Part shown: in pieces, positions 46,473-54,538 of the stretch
How positions within the stretch are numbered: position 1 is the stretch's first letter
Layout: each line of letters begins with the position of its first letter
NCBI GenBank assembly: GCA_934229725.1
Contig: CAKQDX010000002.1
Location: 103,841 to 167,840 of the forward strand
From: an uncultured Streptococcus sp.
GTDB taxonomy: Bacteria; Bacillota; Bacilli; Lactobacillales; Streptococcaceae
DNA: 64,000 nucleotides
Reading direction: 5' to 3'
The notes under the pieces: generated by a model
What the model saw: only the letters and a program-made list of their open reading frames with translations
What the model was told of the DNA's origin: nothing
The model's database searches: none
Position numbers and translations under genes: made by a program

Positions 46473-46516
46473 CCTGTAGGTTGTTTATGTATATATAATA
46501 ACACCCTGTAGGTTGT
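46473..46516. promoter_or_regulatory. two operator-like repeats between repressor and transfer-side promoter
   Basis: CCTGTAGGTTGT at 46473-46484 and 46505-46516, same orientation, 32 bp apart (three helical turns). The first is part of the palindrome CAACCTGTAGGTTG. The second fills the spacer of the minus-strand promoter. Likely bound by the XRE repressor encoded at 46569. Confidence 0.65.
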
Positions 46517-46523
46517 ATGTCAA
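46495..46523 (-). promoter_or_regulatory. strong minus-strand promoter of the ICE
   Basis: TTGACA (46518-46523), exactly 17 bp, TATTAT (46495-46500). It reads away from the repressor into the non-coding region. An overlapping plus-strand promoter for the repressor is expected, but I could not fix its -35. Confidence 0.78.
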
Positions 46524-46568
46524 CAGTTTTCTTGAATTTTTTTATATTTTTTTTAAAAGGATAAAAAT

Positions 46569-46895
46569 ATGTTCAAAGAAAGACTTAAAGAACTCAGAAA
46601 CCAAGCAGGACTAACACAAAAAGAAATTGCTAACAAATTTAACACTAGTCAACAAAGCTATGCAAAATGGGAAAACGGAAAAACAAACCCATCACAAAAA
46701 AGCTTAGAAAAACTTGCAGAATTCTTCAATGTCTCTATAGACTATCTTATAGGAAAATCAAACGTAAAACACCCTGAATCAGATATAGACAAAGCTATAG
46801 ATAAATCAGTCGCCTACAACGGAAAACCCATCACAAACAACGACAGAGAAGCTATAAAAGCCTTTCTAAACACCTATTTCTCAAACAAGGACTAA
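46569..46895 (+). CDS. XRE-family repressor (ImmR/Arp1-like)
   Basis: 108 residues: helix-turn-helix (about 5-58: LTQKEIANKFNTSQQSYAKWE split over it) and a short linker-like C-terminus. It is divergent from the transfer side and followed by an ImmA-like protease gene, the standard control pair of ICEBs1/ICESt3-type elements, in which the repressor holds excision and transfer genes off. Confidence 0.88.
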   Translation: MFKERLKELRNQAGLTQKEIANKFNTSQQSYAKWENGKTNPSQKSLEKLAEFFNVSIDYLIGKSNVKHPESDIDKAIDKSVAYNGKPITNNDREAIKAFLNTYFSNKD

Positions 46896-46903
46896 ATAAC
46901 CCT

Positions 46904-47323
46904 ATGAACCTGCTAAAACTCATTAGACAGGCTGAAAATCAGGGATGCAACATCATCTTTTTAAAAGACTACACAGAACAAGGCAGATACCTTGAATACA
47001 ACAGCCAACATTTCATTTTTATCAACGATAATCTATCAGAACTCATGAAAATAAATGTTATCTTACACGAACTAGCACATTTTAAAAATCAAGACACCAA
47101 AAACAGCTTATCTAATATAAACAGTTTTTCACACCATATTGAAAATAATGCAGAAAAAGAAAGAATCATAAATCTTATGACTCTAACTAACTCAACTTAT
47201 CCTATTGACGAAACATTCAATTATCTTGACTACATGAAATCAACAGCAATTCCTGAAAAATACGAAAACATTGTTAAAGAAATTGCTAAAACACTTTATC
47301 AATCAAATAAAAATAAAAAATAG
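46904..47323 (+). CDS. ImmA/IrrE-family metallopeptidase
   Basis: 139 residues with the zinc protease motif HELAH (VILHELAHFKNQD). Proteins of this family cleave the cognate XRE repressor after DNA damage or cell-cell signals, inducing the ICE. It starts 8 bp after the repressor gene. No separate Rap/Phr pair is present. Confidence 0.88.
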   Translation: MNLLKLIRQAENQGCNIIFLKDYTEQGRYLEYNSQHFIFINDNLSELMKINVILHELAHFKNQDTKNSLSNINSFSHHIENNAEKERIINLMTLTNSTYPIDETFNYLDYMKSTAIPEKYENIVKEIAKTLYQSNKNKK

Positions 47324-47347
47324 ACTAGGATAAAGCCTAGTCTTTAT
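47317..47347 (+). terminator. bidirectional terminator between immA-like gene and lipoprotein gene
   Basis: GACTAGG/CCTAGTC perfect stem, loop ATAAAG; T-rich on the plus side and seven A/T on the other, so it can serve both convergent genes. Confidence 0.8.
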
Positions 47348-47724
47348 TCGTCTGAACTACTAAAATCATACTCCTCACCTTTAGATTCCTTTGCCTTTAT
47401 CTCATCATAAGTTTTAGAACCCACTTTTACAAAAGTATCATCATCAACAGTTAGAATATCATTATCTAAACGATAAGGCATCGTAGCATCATTTCCAATA
47501 AACACATTTTTATCCTTGTCTATAGAAAAAATAACATCCTCATCTACCTTTTTACCTTTATTACCCTGAATCTTTATCACTGATTCATCATCAATAGTAG
47601 CTCCCATATTGTTAGAAGCATTATAAGTCTTGTAATAAGTACCATCCAAATTTTGACCACCACACGCAGTCAAAATTACTGCAGATACAATCAACAAACA
47701 AACACCAAAAATTCTTTTTCTCAT
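47344..47724 (-). CDS. ICE lipoprotein (126 aa)
   Basis: Lipobox LTACGG after a hydrophobic signal (MRKRIFGVCLLIVSAVIL). The mature part is acidic with no recognised domain; IEDDTF-like beta pattern recalls small surface lipoproteins. The ATG at 47722-47724 has GGTGAT upstream; four further residues are possible. It could be an entry-exclusion or surface protein of the ICE, but this is a guess from location. Confidence 0.75.
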   Translation of the reverse strand: MRKRIFGVCLLIVSAVILTACGGQNLDGTYYKTYNASNNMGATIDDESVIKIQGNKGKKVDEDVIFSIDKDKNVFIGNDATMPYRLDNDILTVDDDTFVKVGSKTYDEIKAKESKGEEYDFSSSDE

Positions 47725-47791
47725 TGTAATCACCATTTTCTTTCACTTTTCTTATATTTTACAGAATTAACTACCTAAAATCAATATCAAG

Positions 47792-47838
47792 ACAAAATAA
47801 AACGTACCAATCAACCTGACTGATACGCTTTATTTTGT
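47792..47838. terminator. bidirectional hairpin insulating the ICE from ldh
   Basis: Arms ACAAAATAAAACGTA (47792-47806) and TACGCTTTATTTTGT (47824-47838) pair with one mismatch around 17 nt; both strands end in a T-rich stretch. Confidence 0.7.
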
Positions 47839-47866
47839 ACTCATAACTAGATACTTGCATGGTTAA

Positions 47867-47877
47867 ATTTTGGTTAA
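47867..47877. repeat. possible integrase arm site, ldh-side end
   Basis: ATTTTGGTTAA, same as 23892-23902. It lies 70 bp inside the right attachment repeat. Confidence 0.4.
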
Positions 47878-47947
47878 CTTCCAAAATACCTAAAACAATT
47901 TATCCTCAAAAACTTACATCACAGCACCTCAAAAAAACAACTAAATT

Positions 47948-47960
47948 TTATACCATAAAA
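47948..47960. repeat. attachment-site repeat, ldh side
   Basis: TTATACCATAAAA, identical to 23728-23740. Its last bases form the left half of a cre-like site with the chromosomal CGCTTT that follows. Confidence 0.85.
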
Positions 47961-47993
47961 CGCTTTATTTTTCAGTCTTGTAAAACGCTTTCA
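47955..47993 (+). promoter_or_regulatory. two cre-like sites upstream of ldh
   Basis: ATAAAACGCTTTAT (47955-47968) and TGTAAAACGCTTTCA (47979-47993) fit the CcpA binding consensus; the second is better. They lie 48-75 bp upstream of the -10 of ldh, a position compatible with CcpA activation, which has been reported for ldh in S. thermophilus. Confidence 0.7.
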
Positions 47994-48015
47994 TTCAATA
48001 TTTACTTAATATCTC

Positions 48016-48044
48016 GTGACATCTGTTACTTAAAGTGGTAGAAT
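48016..48044 (+). promoter_or_regulatory. ldh promoter
   Basis: GTGACA (48016-48021), 17 bp, TAGAAT (48039-48044). It lies outside the ICE and is undamaged. Confidence 0.75.
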
Positions 48045-48093
48045 AAGCATTGTATGGGGTAACCCAATAAAAAATTAAGGAGATGTTTAGACC

Positions 48094-49080
48094 ATGACTG
48101 CAACTAAACAACACAAAAAAGTCATCCTTGTCGGTGACGGTGCCGTAGGTTCATCTTACGCTTTCGCACTTGTAAACCAAGGTATCGCTCAAGAACTTGG
48201 TATCATTGAAATTCCACAATTGTTCGAAAAAGCTGTTGGTGATGCACTTGACCTTAGTCACGCCCTTGCATTCACTTCACCTAAAAAAATCTATGCAGCT
48301 AAATACGAAGACTGTGCGGATGCTGACCTTGTAGTTATCACTGCTGGTGCTCCTCAAAAACCAGGTGAAACTCGTCTTGATCTTGTTGGTAAAAACCTTG
48401 CCATCAACAAATCAATCGTTACACAAGTTGTTGAATCAGGATTCAACGGTATCTTCCTTGTAGCCGCTAACCCAGTTGACGTATTGACATATGCAACATG
48501 GAAATTCTCAGGCTTCCCTAAAGAACGCGTTGTAGGTTCAGGTACTTCACTTGACTCAGCTCGTTTCCGTCAAGCACTTGCTGAAAAACTTGACGTTGAC
48601 GCACGTTCAGTTCACGCCTACATCATGGGTGAACACGGTGACTCAGAATTTGCCGTTTGGTCACACGCTAACATCGCTGGTGTAAACCTTGAAGAATTCC
48701 TTAAAGACAAAGAAAACGTTCAAGAAGCTGAATTGGTTGAATTGTTCGAAGGTGTTCGTGATGCAGCCTACACAATCATCAACAAAAAAGGTGCTACATA
48801 CTATGGTATCGCCGTAGCCCTTGCTCGTATCACTAAAGCTATTCTTGACGATGAAAATGCAGTACTTCCATTGTCTGTATTCCAAGAAGGTCAATATGGT
48901 GTAAGCAACGTTTATATCGGTCAACCTGCTATCGTTGGTGCACACGGTATTGTACGTCCAGTTAACATCCCATTGAATGATGCTGAACAACAAAAGATGA
49001 AAGCTTCAGCTGATGAATTGCAAGCTATCATTGATGAAGCATGGAAAAACCCAGACTTCCAAGAAGCTTCAAAAAACTAA
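48094..49080 (+). CDS. ldh: L-lactate dehydrogenase
   Basis: 328-residue NAD-dependent enzyme reducing pyruvate to lactate, the main fermentation exit of the cell. The glycine-rich VGDGAVGSSYAFAL, catalytic-site IMGEHGDSEFAVWS and the substrate-binding Arg region GETRLDLVGKN are present. AAGGAG ribosome site, strong codon bias. Fructose-1,6-bisphosphate activation is typical of the family. Confidence 0.98.
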   Translation: MTATKQHKKVILVGDGAVGSSYAFALVNQGIAQELGIIEIPQLFEKAVGDALDLSHALAFTSPKKIYAAKYEDCADADLVVITAGAPQKPGETRLDLVGKNLAINKSIVTQVVESGFNGIFLVAANPVDVLTYATWKFSGFPKERVVGSGTSLDSARFRQALAEKLDVDARSVHAYIMGEHGDSEFAVWSHANIAGVNLEEFLKDKENVQEAELVELFEGVRDAAYTIINKKGATYYGIAVALARITKAILDDENAVLPLSVFQEGQYGVSNVYIGQPAIVGAHGIVRPVNIPLNDAEQQKMKASADELQAIIDEAWKNPDFQEASKN

Positions 49081-49102
49081 TGTGACATTAGTTAACTAGA
49101 AA

Positions 49103-49126
49103 AAGTCTCCGAAAGGAGGCTTTTTT
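49103..49126 (+). terminator. ldh terminator
   Basis: AAGTCTCC/GGAGGCTT (one G-T pair), loop GAAA, six T. Confidence 0.92.
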
Positions 49127-49141
49127 AGTAGCTTAAAAAGA

Positions 49142-49174
49142 CAAAAACAGCCAATTCAAATGAATTAGCTGTTT
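49142..49174 (-). terminator. nox terminator
   Basis: Minus strand AACAGCTAATTC/GAATTGGCTGTT (one G-T pair), loop ATTT, then T run. Convergent with the ldh terminator. Confidence 0.92.
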
Positions 49175-49178
49175 CATA

Positions 49179-50552
49179 TTATTTAGCTGAGATAGCTGCT
49201 TTAGCAATATAGCTAAGTGGTTGGTTAAAGTGTGGCAAGAAGAACAAATCAAGTAATTGAAGACGATCAATAGTGACACCTTCTTGAATTGCCAATGAGA
49301 ACATGTGGATTCCCATTGAGATATCCATACGTGATACCATTTGAGCACCAAGAACTTTACGGGTATCTTTGTCATAGACAATCTTGATTGTGACTTCATC
49401 ATTTTCATCTTCCATGAAGGCAGCTTTTTGAAGATCTGTTGAAGAGACTACTGCTGGATTGAATCCGAAACGTTTAGCTTTTTCTTCTGTCAAGCCAGTA
49501 GATACCATGTTCAAGCCATAGATTGAAATACCATTTGATCCTTGAACACCGTTTGATTCAACATCGCCACCACCAGCATTATGACCACCAACAATACCTG
49601 AGCGAACAGCGTTTGAAGCCAAGGCAATATAGTTAACATCATCAAGGGCATTATCATAAACGGTAGCACAGTCACCAACTGCATAAACGTCCTTAACTGA
49701 TGTTTCTTGTTTCTTATTAACAAGGTAAGCACCATTACGGAATGTTTCCAACTTACCAGCACCAAGAGCTGTGTTAGGACGGAAACCAACGGCAAGAACG
49801 ACCATGTCAACATCATAAGCATTTTTATCAGTGACGATACGTTCAACTTTAGTATCCCCTTCAACTGCCTTAACAGTTTCACCAAATGCCAATTTAATAC
49901 CATGGTTTTCCATGTTTTTAGCCATAAGATCAGTCAAGTCATGGTCATAATAACCTGCCAAACATGTATCAACAACATCGATAAGAATAACTTCTTTACC
50001 GTGACGTTGGAAAGCTTCAGCCAATTCAACACCAATGTAACCAGCACCAACAACTGCTACACGTTTGATATCTTGTGATTTGTCGTTCAACTTATCGATA
50101 ACTTCTTGAGCATTTTGGAAAAGTTTAACGAATTGAAGGTTTTCAAGAGTAGCTTCGAAAGTACGGCTACCTTCTTTAATTTCAGCGCCTTTGATTGGAG
50201 GCAAGATTGGTTGTGAACCAGTAGCCAAAATCAATTTGTCATATGATTCAACATGTTCTTTACCATCAACAAGAGCTGTAACGGTTTTACCATCAAAGTC
50301 AATAGACTCAACTGGCGAGTTCATATAAACCTTAGCACCCTTGCTTTCAAGTCCTTCTTTGTTGGCATAGAAAAGACCATCAGAACCAGAAATTTGGTTA
50401 CCAATCCAAAGAGCCATACCACAACCCAAGAATGAAATGTTAGAGTTTTGGTCGAAAACAACAACTTCATTTTGGTCTCCGTAATTATCGAGAATAGTAT
50501 TGATACTAAAAGTACCAGCGTGGTTAGCACCAACAACTACGATTTTTGACAT
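49179..50552 (-). CDS. nox: water-forming NADH oxidase
   Basis: 457-residue FAD enzyme of the NADH oxidase/CoA-disulfide reductase family that reduces O2 to water while regenerating NAD+. FAD-binding VVVGANHAGTFSINT, redox-active C44 in FLGCGMALW and the NADH-binding VAVVGAGYIGVELAE are visible. The ATG at 50550-50552 gives the family N-terminus; 17 upstream codons are unsupported. It lies convergent with ldh, so two NADH-consuming enzymes are adjacent. Confidence 0.95.
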   Translation of the reverse strand: MSKIVVVGANHAGTFSINTILDNYGDQNEVVVFDQNSNISFLGCGMALWIGNQISGSDGLFYANKEGLESKGAKVYMNSPVESIDFDGKTVTALVDGKEHVESYDKLILATGSQPILPPIKGAEIKEGSRTFEATLENLQFVKLFQNAQEVIDKLNDKSQDIKRVAVVGAGYIGVELAEAFQRHGKEVILIDVVDTCLAGYYDHDLTDLMAKNMENHGIKLAFGETVKAVEGDTKVERIVTDKNAYDVDMVVLAVGFRPNTALGAGKLETFRNGAYLVNKKQETSVKDVYAVGDCATVYDNALDDVNYIALASNAVRSGIVGGHNAGGGDVESNGVQGSNGISIYGLNMVSTGLTEEKAKRFGFNPAVVSSTDLQKAAFMEDENDEVTIKIVYDKDTRKVLGAQMVSRMDISMGIHMFSLAIQEGVTIDRLQLLDLFFLPHFNQPLSYIAKAAISAK

Positions 50553-50779
50553 AAGTTTATCCAACTTTCTTTTGATAATAGTTTTACTATAATATTCTAC
50601 CATAATCGGAAAACGGTTACACCTTTTATGCTCAGACTTTGTTACTTTTTGAACAAATTAAGTATTTTGCTCTATATTTCAAATCATGCTAAAAACTGCA
50701 TCGTGATGACAGATAGTATCCCTAATTCGACCTCGGTAATACTTACAGTTAGTAATCACTACTTTGCTCTTAAGAATAC

Positions 50780-50830
50780 AAAAAAGAGTGAGTGACACTT
50801 ACCTCACTAGAAGAAGATGTCACCACTCTA
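50780..50830 (-). terminator. terminator after the ABC-F gene
   Basis: Minus strand stem AGAGTG-GTGACA with TGTCAC-TCACTCT (one bulge), long loop, then six T. Confidence 0.85.
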
Positions 50831-50836
50831 TTTTAA

Positions 50837-52375
50837 TTAAACCAATTCATTGAAATCCCAAACATCTGTCCACCCTTCATAAAAGTCAGGTTCGTGACAG
50901 ACCATAAGAATACTACCTTTGAAAGCTTGAAGAGCGCGTTTTAGTTCTTCTTTAGCATCAACATCCAAGTGGTTGGTTGGTTCGTCCAGAACAAGGACAT
51001 TATTTTCACGATTCATCAGGAGACAGAAGCGAACCTTAGCCTGCTCTCCCCCTGAAAGCACTTGAATTTGGCTTTCGATATGTTTAGACGTTAACCCACA
51101 TTTGGCTAAAGCTGCACGAACCTCAGCTTGATTTAAGGCTGGGAAGGCATCCCAAACCGCTTCAAGGGGCGTCTGACGTGACCCTGCTGCTTCTTGTTCG
51201 AAATAACCTAGGTCAATGAAGTCACCTGTCTCAACTTCCCCTTCAAGGGGTTGGATGATACCAAGCAAACTCTTAAGCAAGGTAGTCTTACCAATACCAT
51301 TGGCACCGACAATAGCTACCTTTTGATTACGTTCGAAAGTAAGGTTCAAAGGTGCCTTGGTCAAAGGACGGTCGTAACCAATAACGAGATCTTTGGTTTG
51401 GAAAATAAAGCGTCCAGGTGTACGACTTTCTTTGAAATGGAATTCTGGTTTTGGCTTCTCTGCCTGCAACTCGATAATATCCATCTTATCCAATTTCTTT
51501 TGACGAGACATGGCCATGTTTCGAGTTGCAACACGCGCCTTGTTCCGGTTAACAAAATCTTGCAGGTCTGCAATTTCCTTTTGCTGACGTTCATAGGCAG
51601 CTTCCAATTGGGCTTTTTTCATAGCATAGACAGATTGGAAATTGTCATAATCGCCTGCATAGCGAACCAAGTCTTGATTTTCAACATGGTAGACAATGTT
51701 AATCACATCGTTCAAGAATGGAATATCGTGAGAAATGAGGACAAAGGCATTTTCATACTCTTGAAGATAGCGTTTAAGCCAGGCAATGTGTTCTGCATCC
51801 AAATAGTTGGTTGGCTCATCAAGCAACAAGATATCTGGTTTTTCAAGCAATAACTTAGCCAAGAGAATCTTGGTCCGTTGACCACCTGAAAGGTCCGTTA
51901 CATCTGTATCCATACCAAAATCCATGACACCAAGGGCACGAGCAACCTCATCTATCTTAGCATCTAGGGTATAGAAATCACGAGTTTCCAAGCGATCTTG
52001 GAGCTCACCTACTTCTTCCATTAGAGCATCAACATCAGCTCCTTCTTCAGCCATAGACATGTAAATTTCATTGATGCGTTCCTCGGTTTTAAAGAGCTCA
52101 TCAAAAGCTGTACGAAGAACATCACGAACGGTCATTCCTTTCTCAAGGACAGCATGCTGATCCAAATAACCCGCTGTCACATACTTAGACCATTCCACCT
52201 TACCTTCATCAGGTTGCAATCTCCCAGTAACGATGGACATGAAGGTTGATTTTCCTTCACCATTAGCACCAACTAAACCAATATGTTCTCCTTTGAGCAA
52301 ACGGAATGAGACATTTTCAAAAATAGCACGGTCACCAAATCCGTGACTAAGATTTTTGACTTCTAAAATAGACAT
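50837..52375 (-). CDS. ABC-F family ATPase (YbiT/YkpA-like)
   Basis: 512 residues with two ABC domains in one chain and no membrane helices: Walker A GANGEGKST and GANGIGKTT, signatures LSGGQ and LSGGEQ, linker of about 70 residues rich in charge. ABC-F proteins act on ribosomes at the E site. This copy lacks the arm extension of antibiotic-resistance types, so a housekeeping translation role is more likely. Confidence 0.92.
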   Translation of the reverse strand: MSILEVKNLSHGFGDRAIFENVSFRLLKGEHIGLVGANGEGKSTFMSIVTGRLQPDEGKVEWSKYVTAGYLDQHAVLEKGMTVRDVLRTAFDELFKTEERINEIYMSMAEEGADVDALMEEVGELQDRLETRDFYTLDAKIDEVARALGVMDFGMDTDVTDLSGGQRTKILLAKLLLEKPDILLLDEPTNYLDAEHIAWLKRYLQEYENAFVLISHDIPFLNDVINIVYHVENQDLVRYAGDYDNFQSVYAMKKAQLEAAYERQQKEIADLQDFVNRNKARVATRNMAMSRQKKLDKMDIIELQAEKPKPEFHFKESRTPGRFIFQTKDLVIGYDRPLTKAPLNLTFERNQKVAIVGANGIGKTTLLKSLLGIIQPLEGEVETGDFIDLGYFEQEAAGSRQTPLEAVWDAFPALNQAEVRAALAKCGLTSKHIESQIQVLSGGEQAKVRFCLLMNRENNVLVLDEPTNHLDVDAKEELKRALQAFKGSILMVCHEPDFYEGWTDVWDFNELV

Positions 52376-52511
52376 AGCATATCTGGGCTGAACCTGCCTT
52401 CAGCCCTTTCCTTTCTTGACATTAACTTTACTATTTTACCATTTTTAAGGTAAATTTGGACCATAAATCATCCAAAAAGCAAAGAAAAAGCAGGACAAGC
52501 CTGCTCAATCT

Positions 52512-53042
52512 TTAGTTGTTTTTCAAAATGCGTTTGAAGACAGGATATAAAAGAGGAACCGCAATGATTGTAACAACTGATGTCCCAAAAGTCCCACCAA
52601 TCTTAACCACTGAAGCCAACATTGCAGCTTTTAAAGGGAGAGATGCAACAGCAGTGTTTATAATCGTATATTTGACAAAATTAAGAATGATTTTCGTCAC
52701 TGCAGCTATCACCCCAATGAGGATAACATAGCTCGTTTTGTCATTTGACTTGAGGGCTTTCTCAAAAACGAGATGAAGGACATAACAGACGATCAGAGAT
52801 TCTAAAATCGTGATCCAAACCTCAGCAGCATAACCATTGAGAATATCAAACAGTCCTAATCCTACTGTTGCTACAAGGGCACCCTTTTTTGATCCGAAAA
52901 TCAAAACAGCAATTACAACCAAGGCATTTCCCAAATGGACAAATTGAGGTCCGAAAGGAATACGAATAAACTGCACACTCACAATAATTAAAGCAGCATA
53001 CAAACTGAGTTCGACCAATTCACGAATTTTATTATTTACCAT
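52512..53042 (-). CDS. ECF transporter S component (vitamin uptake)
   Basis: 176-residue membrane protein with about six helices. S components bind a vitamin and dock on a shared EcfT/EcfA module encoded elsewhere. The ATG at 53040-53042 has GGAGG upstream and overlaps pdxK by 11 bp. Linkage to the kinase suggests pyridoxine or pyridoxamine as substrate (inference). Confidence 0.85.
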   Translation of the reverse strand: MVNNKIRELVELSLYAALIIVSVQFIRIPFGPQFVHLGNALVVIAVLIFGSKKGALVATVGLGLFDILNGYAAEVWITILESLIVCYVLHLVFEKALKSNDKTSYVILIGVIAAVTKIILNFVKYTIINTAVASLPLKAAMLASVVKIGGTFGTSVVTIIAVPLLYPVFKRILKNN

Positions 53043-53889
53043 TTTTTTCCTCCAATAATTTTTCAAATCCATTAAATAAATAGCCTATGTGGGACTCATA
53101 GCAAAGTCCATATTTTACAGGGCGACCACTGGACATGGTCGATAAAAGAACCCTATCCATGAAATTCAAGGCCAAGTCACAGACTTCAAGCAAATCCAAG
53201 TCATGAAAATATCCTGACGATAAGATAGCAGTTAGGATGTCACCACTCCCATAAAAATGTGTCGAATAACTAGGACGCATGAGGTAGGTCGTTTGCTCAT
53301 TTTCTTTATCAAAATAAGCTAATCCAATTTTTCCTTCCTCTAGTGAGACTCCGGTCAAAAAGACTTTTTGGGGGCCAAGTTTGCCTAAATCCCTTAAAAG
53401 CTTCTCAATAGTAGCTTTATCATAGGTGTCTCTTTCCAAATATGGGGACCCAGTCAAAAGGGAGGCTTCTGTCATATTAGGGATAACCACATCCGCCTGC
53501 TGACAAAAGTTTCTCATAGCTTCCACATAAGTCTTGTCAAACCCCTGATAGAGCTGGCCATTATCTCCCATTATGGGATCAACAAATAAAGGGATTTGCT
53601 TCTCTTCAGCCAATTGAGCAACTAAATCTAGCTCCTCTCTTGACTTGAAATAACCACTAACCAAGCCATCCACTTTAAAGTCCAACTGCTTCCACTGCTG
53701 GCAAAAACCTTTCATGTCCTCTCTAAGATCTCGTAGATAGATATGCTCAAACTCGCCAGTATGTGAGGACAAAAGAACCGTAGGTAAAGGAAGGACTTCT
53801 ATTTGACAGGACGACATGATGGGGAGACTACTGGTTAAGGCAACCTTCCCCAAACCAACCAAATCATTAGCAACTATAAGAGTCGTCAT
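53032..53889 (-). CDS. pyridoxamine/pyridoxal kinase (PdxK-like)
   Basis: 285-residue ribokinase-fold kinase that phosphorylates B6 vitamers. FVDPIMGDNGQLYQGF, NMTEASLLTG and the catalytic YGSGD (Asp base) are visible. It lies between two S-component genes, so uptake and trapping of vitamin B6 are probably co-expressed. Confidence 0.9.
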   Translation of the reverse strand: MTTLIVANDLVGLGKVALTSSLPIMSSCQIEVLPLPTVLLSSHTGEFEHIYLRDLREDMKGFCQQWKQLDFKVDGLVSGYFKSREELDLVAQLAEEKQIPLFVDPIMGDNGQLYQGFDKTYVEAMRNFCQQADVVIPNMTEASLLTGSPYLERDTYDKATIEKLLRDLGKLGPQKVFLTGVSLEEGKIGLAYFDKENEQTTYLMRPSYSTHFYGSGDILTAILSSGYFHDLDLLEVCDLALNFMDRVLLSTMSSGRPVKYGLCYESHIGYLFNGFEKLLEEKNGK

Positions 53890-54399
53890 CTAGTTTCCTT
53901 CCCAAACTTTTTTAAATTGTTTAACAAAGCCCGTATGGAAGTAAATATAATAGGCTAGTCCAAGACCGATGATAGCTGCCACAATATCAAAAGGAAGTTT
54001 CATGATTGCAACTGCTGGTGTACCATAGACAAAGGCACGGCCCAATCCGTAACCCACCAAATCAATGAGAGCTCCAAGCAAGAGACCTAAAATGGCTCTT
54101 GATTTAGACAATTTACCTAAACGTCCGCCAACTATAAGTGCAATAGCAAGAACTTGTAAGCTATGTGTCACTAAGGTCACCCACATTGGAAGAGGATAAA
54201 AGAGAAAGTCACCAATAAAGGAACCCACCCCTGCTATAATGACAGCTTCCGTCGGAGGAAAAATCAAACCAACTAAGAAAATAACGATACCGTTAAAATA
54301 GAAATGACCTCCTGGAACAGGAATGGATAAGAGACTCGAACTCAAAATAATGACAAGTGCCATAAAAAAGGCAGAGAGGGTTAATCGTTTTGTTGACAT
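53890..54399 (-). CDS. second ECF transporter S component
   Basis: 169-residue membrane protein, about five or six helices (starts MSTKRLTLSAFFMALVIILS), with the GHFYFNGIVIFLVGLIFPP segment typical of Firmicute S components. It is unlike the other S component in sequence. Substrate unknown but likely a B6 vitamer by linkage. One base separates it from pdxK. Confidence 0.85.
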   Translation of the reverse strand: MSTKRLTLSAFFMALVIILSSSLLSIPVPGGHFYFNGIVIFLVGLIFPPTEAVIIAGVGSFIGDFLFYPLPMWVTLVTHSLQVLAIALIVGGRLGKLSKSRAILGLLLGALIDLVGYGLGRAFVYGTPAVAIMKLPFDIVAAIIGLGLAYYIYFHTGFVKQFKKVWEGN

Positions 54400-54503
54400 A
54401 CCTAAAACTCCTTGATTAATAAATATAATTCAAGTTTATGAAAATTCTGACGATTATACAAGAGGGCTTTTTAGAAACTGTACGGGTACAGAATTTCAAT
54501 CAT

Positions 54504-54533
54504 CAAAAAATCACCACACAAGCGTGTGATGAC
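54504..54533 (-). terminator. terminator after the DUF5067 lipoprotein gene
   Basis: Minus strand TCATCACAC/GTGTGGTGA (one G-T pair), loop GCTT, then six T. Confidence 0.88.
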
Positions 54534-54538
54534 TCATT

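Larger units (their letters stand above)
45751..46488 (-). ncRNA. candidate long structured non-coding RNA or attenuated leader of the ICE
   Basis: About 740 nt between a consensus promoter and a strong terminator, with no supported gene. Structure visible on the minus strand: a 25-bp inverted repeat with two mismatches (46049-46073 with 46174-46198), an AAAGTATT/AATACTTT stem inside it, CTACCC/GGGTGG (about 45991-46010), GTGATT/AATCAC (about 45940-45958), AAGTCAC/GTGACTT (about 45855-45878) and the terminator. The stretch 45840-46020 is less AT-rich than its surroundings. Not matched to a known RNA; could be a giant ornate-type RNA, an antisense regulator or an attenuator of the transfer module. 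Confidence 0.5.
23728..47960. mobile_element. integrative and conjugative element, Tn916/ICESt3 superfamily, between gyrA and ldh
   Basis: About 24.2 kb bounded by direct repeats TTATACCATAAAA at 23728-23740 and 47948-47960. It contains integrase, excisionase, MobT relaxase, oriT-like region, TcpA coupling protein and a full TcpC/D/E, VirB4, VirB6, CHAP transfer set, plus an XRE/ImmA control pair. All key genes are uninterrupted, so it could be functional. No antibiotic resistance gene is seen. Cargo includes two LPXTG surface proteins, a toxin-antitoxin pair and a lipoprotein. Confidence 0.93.
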
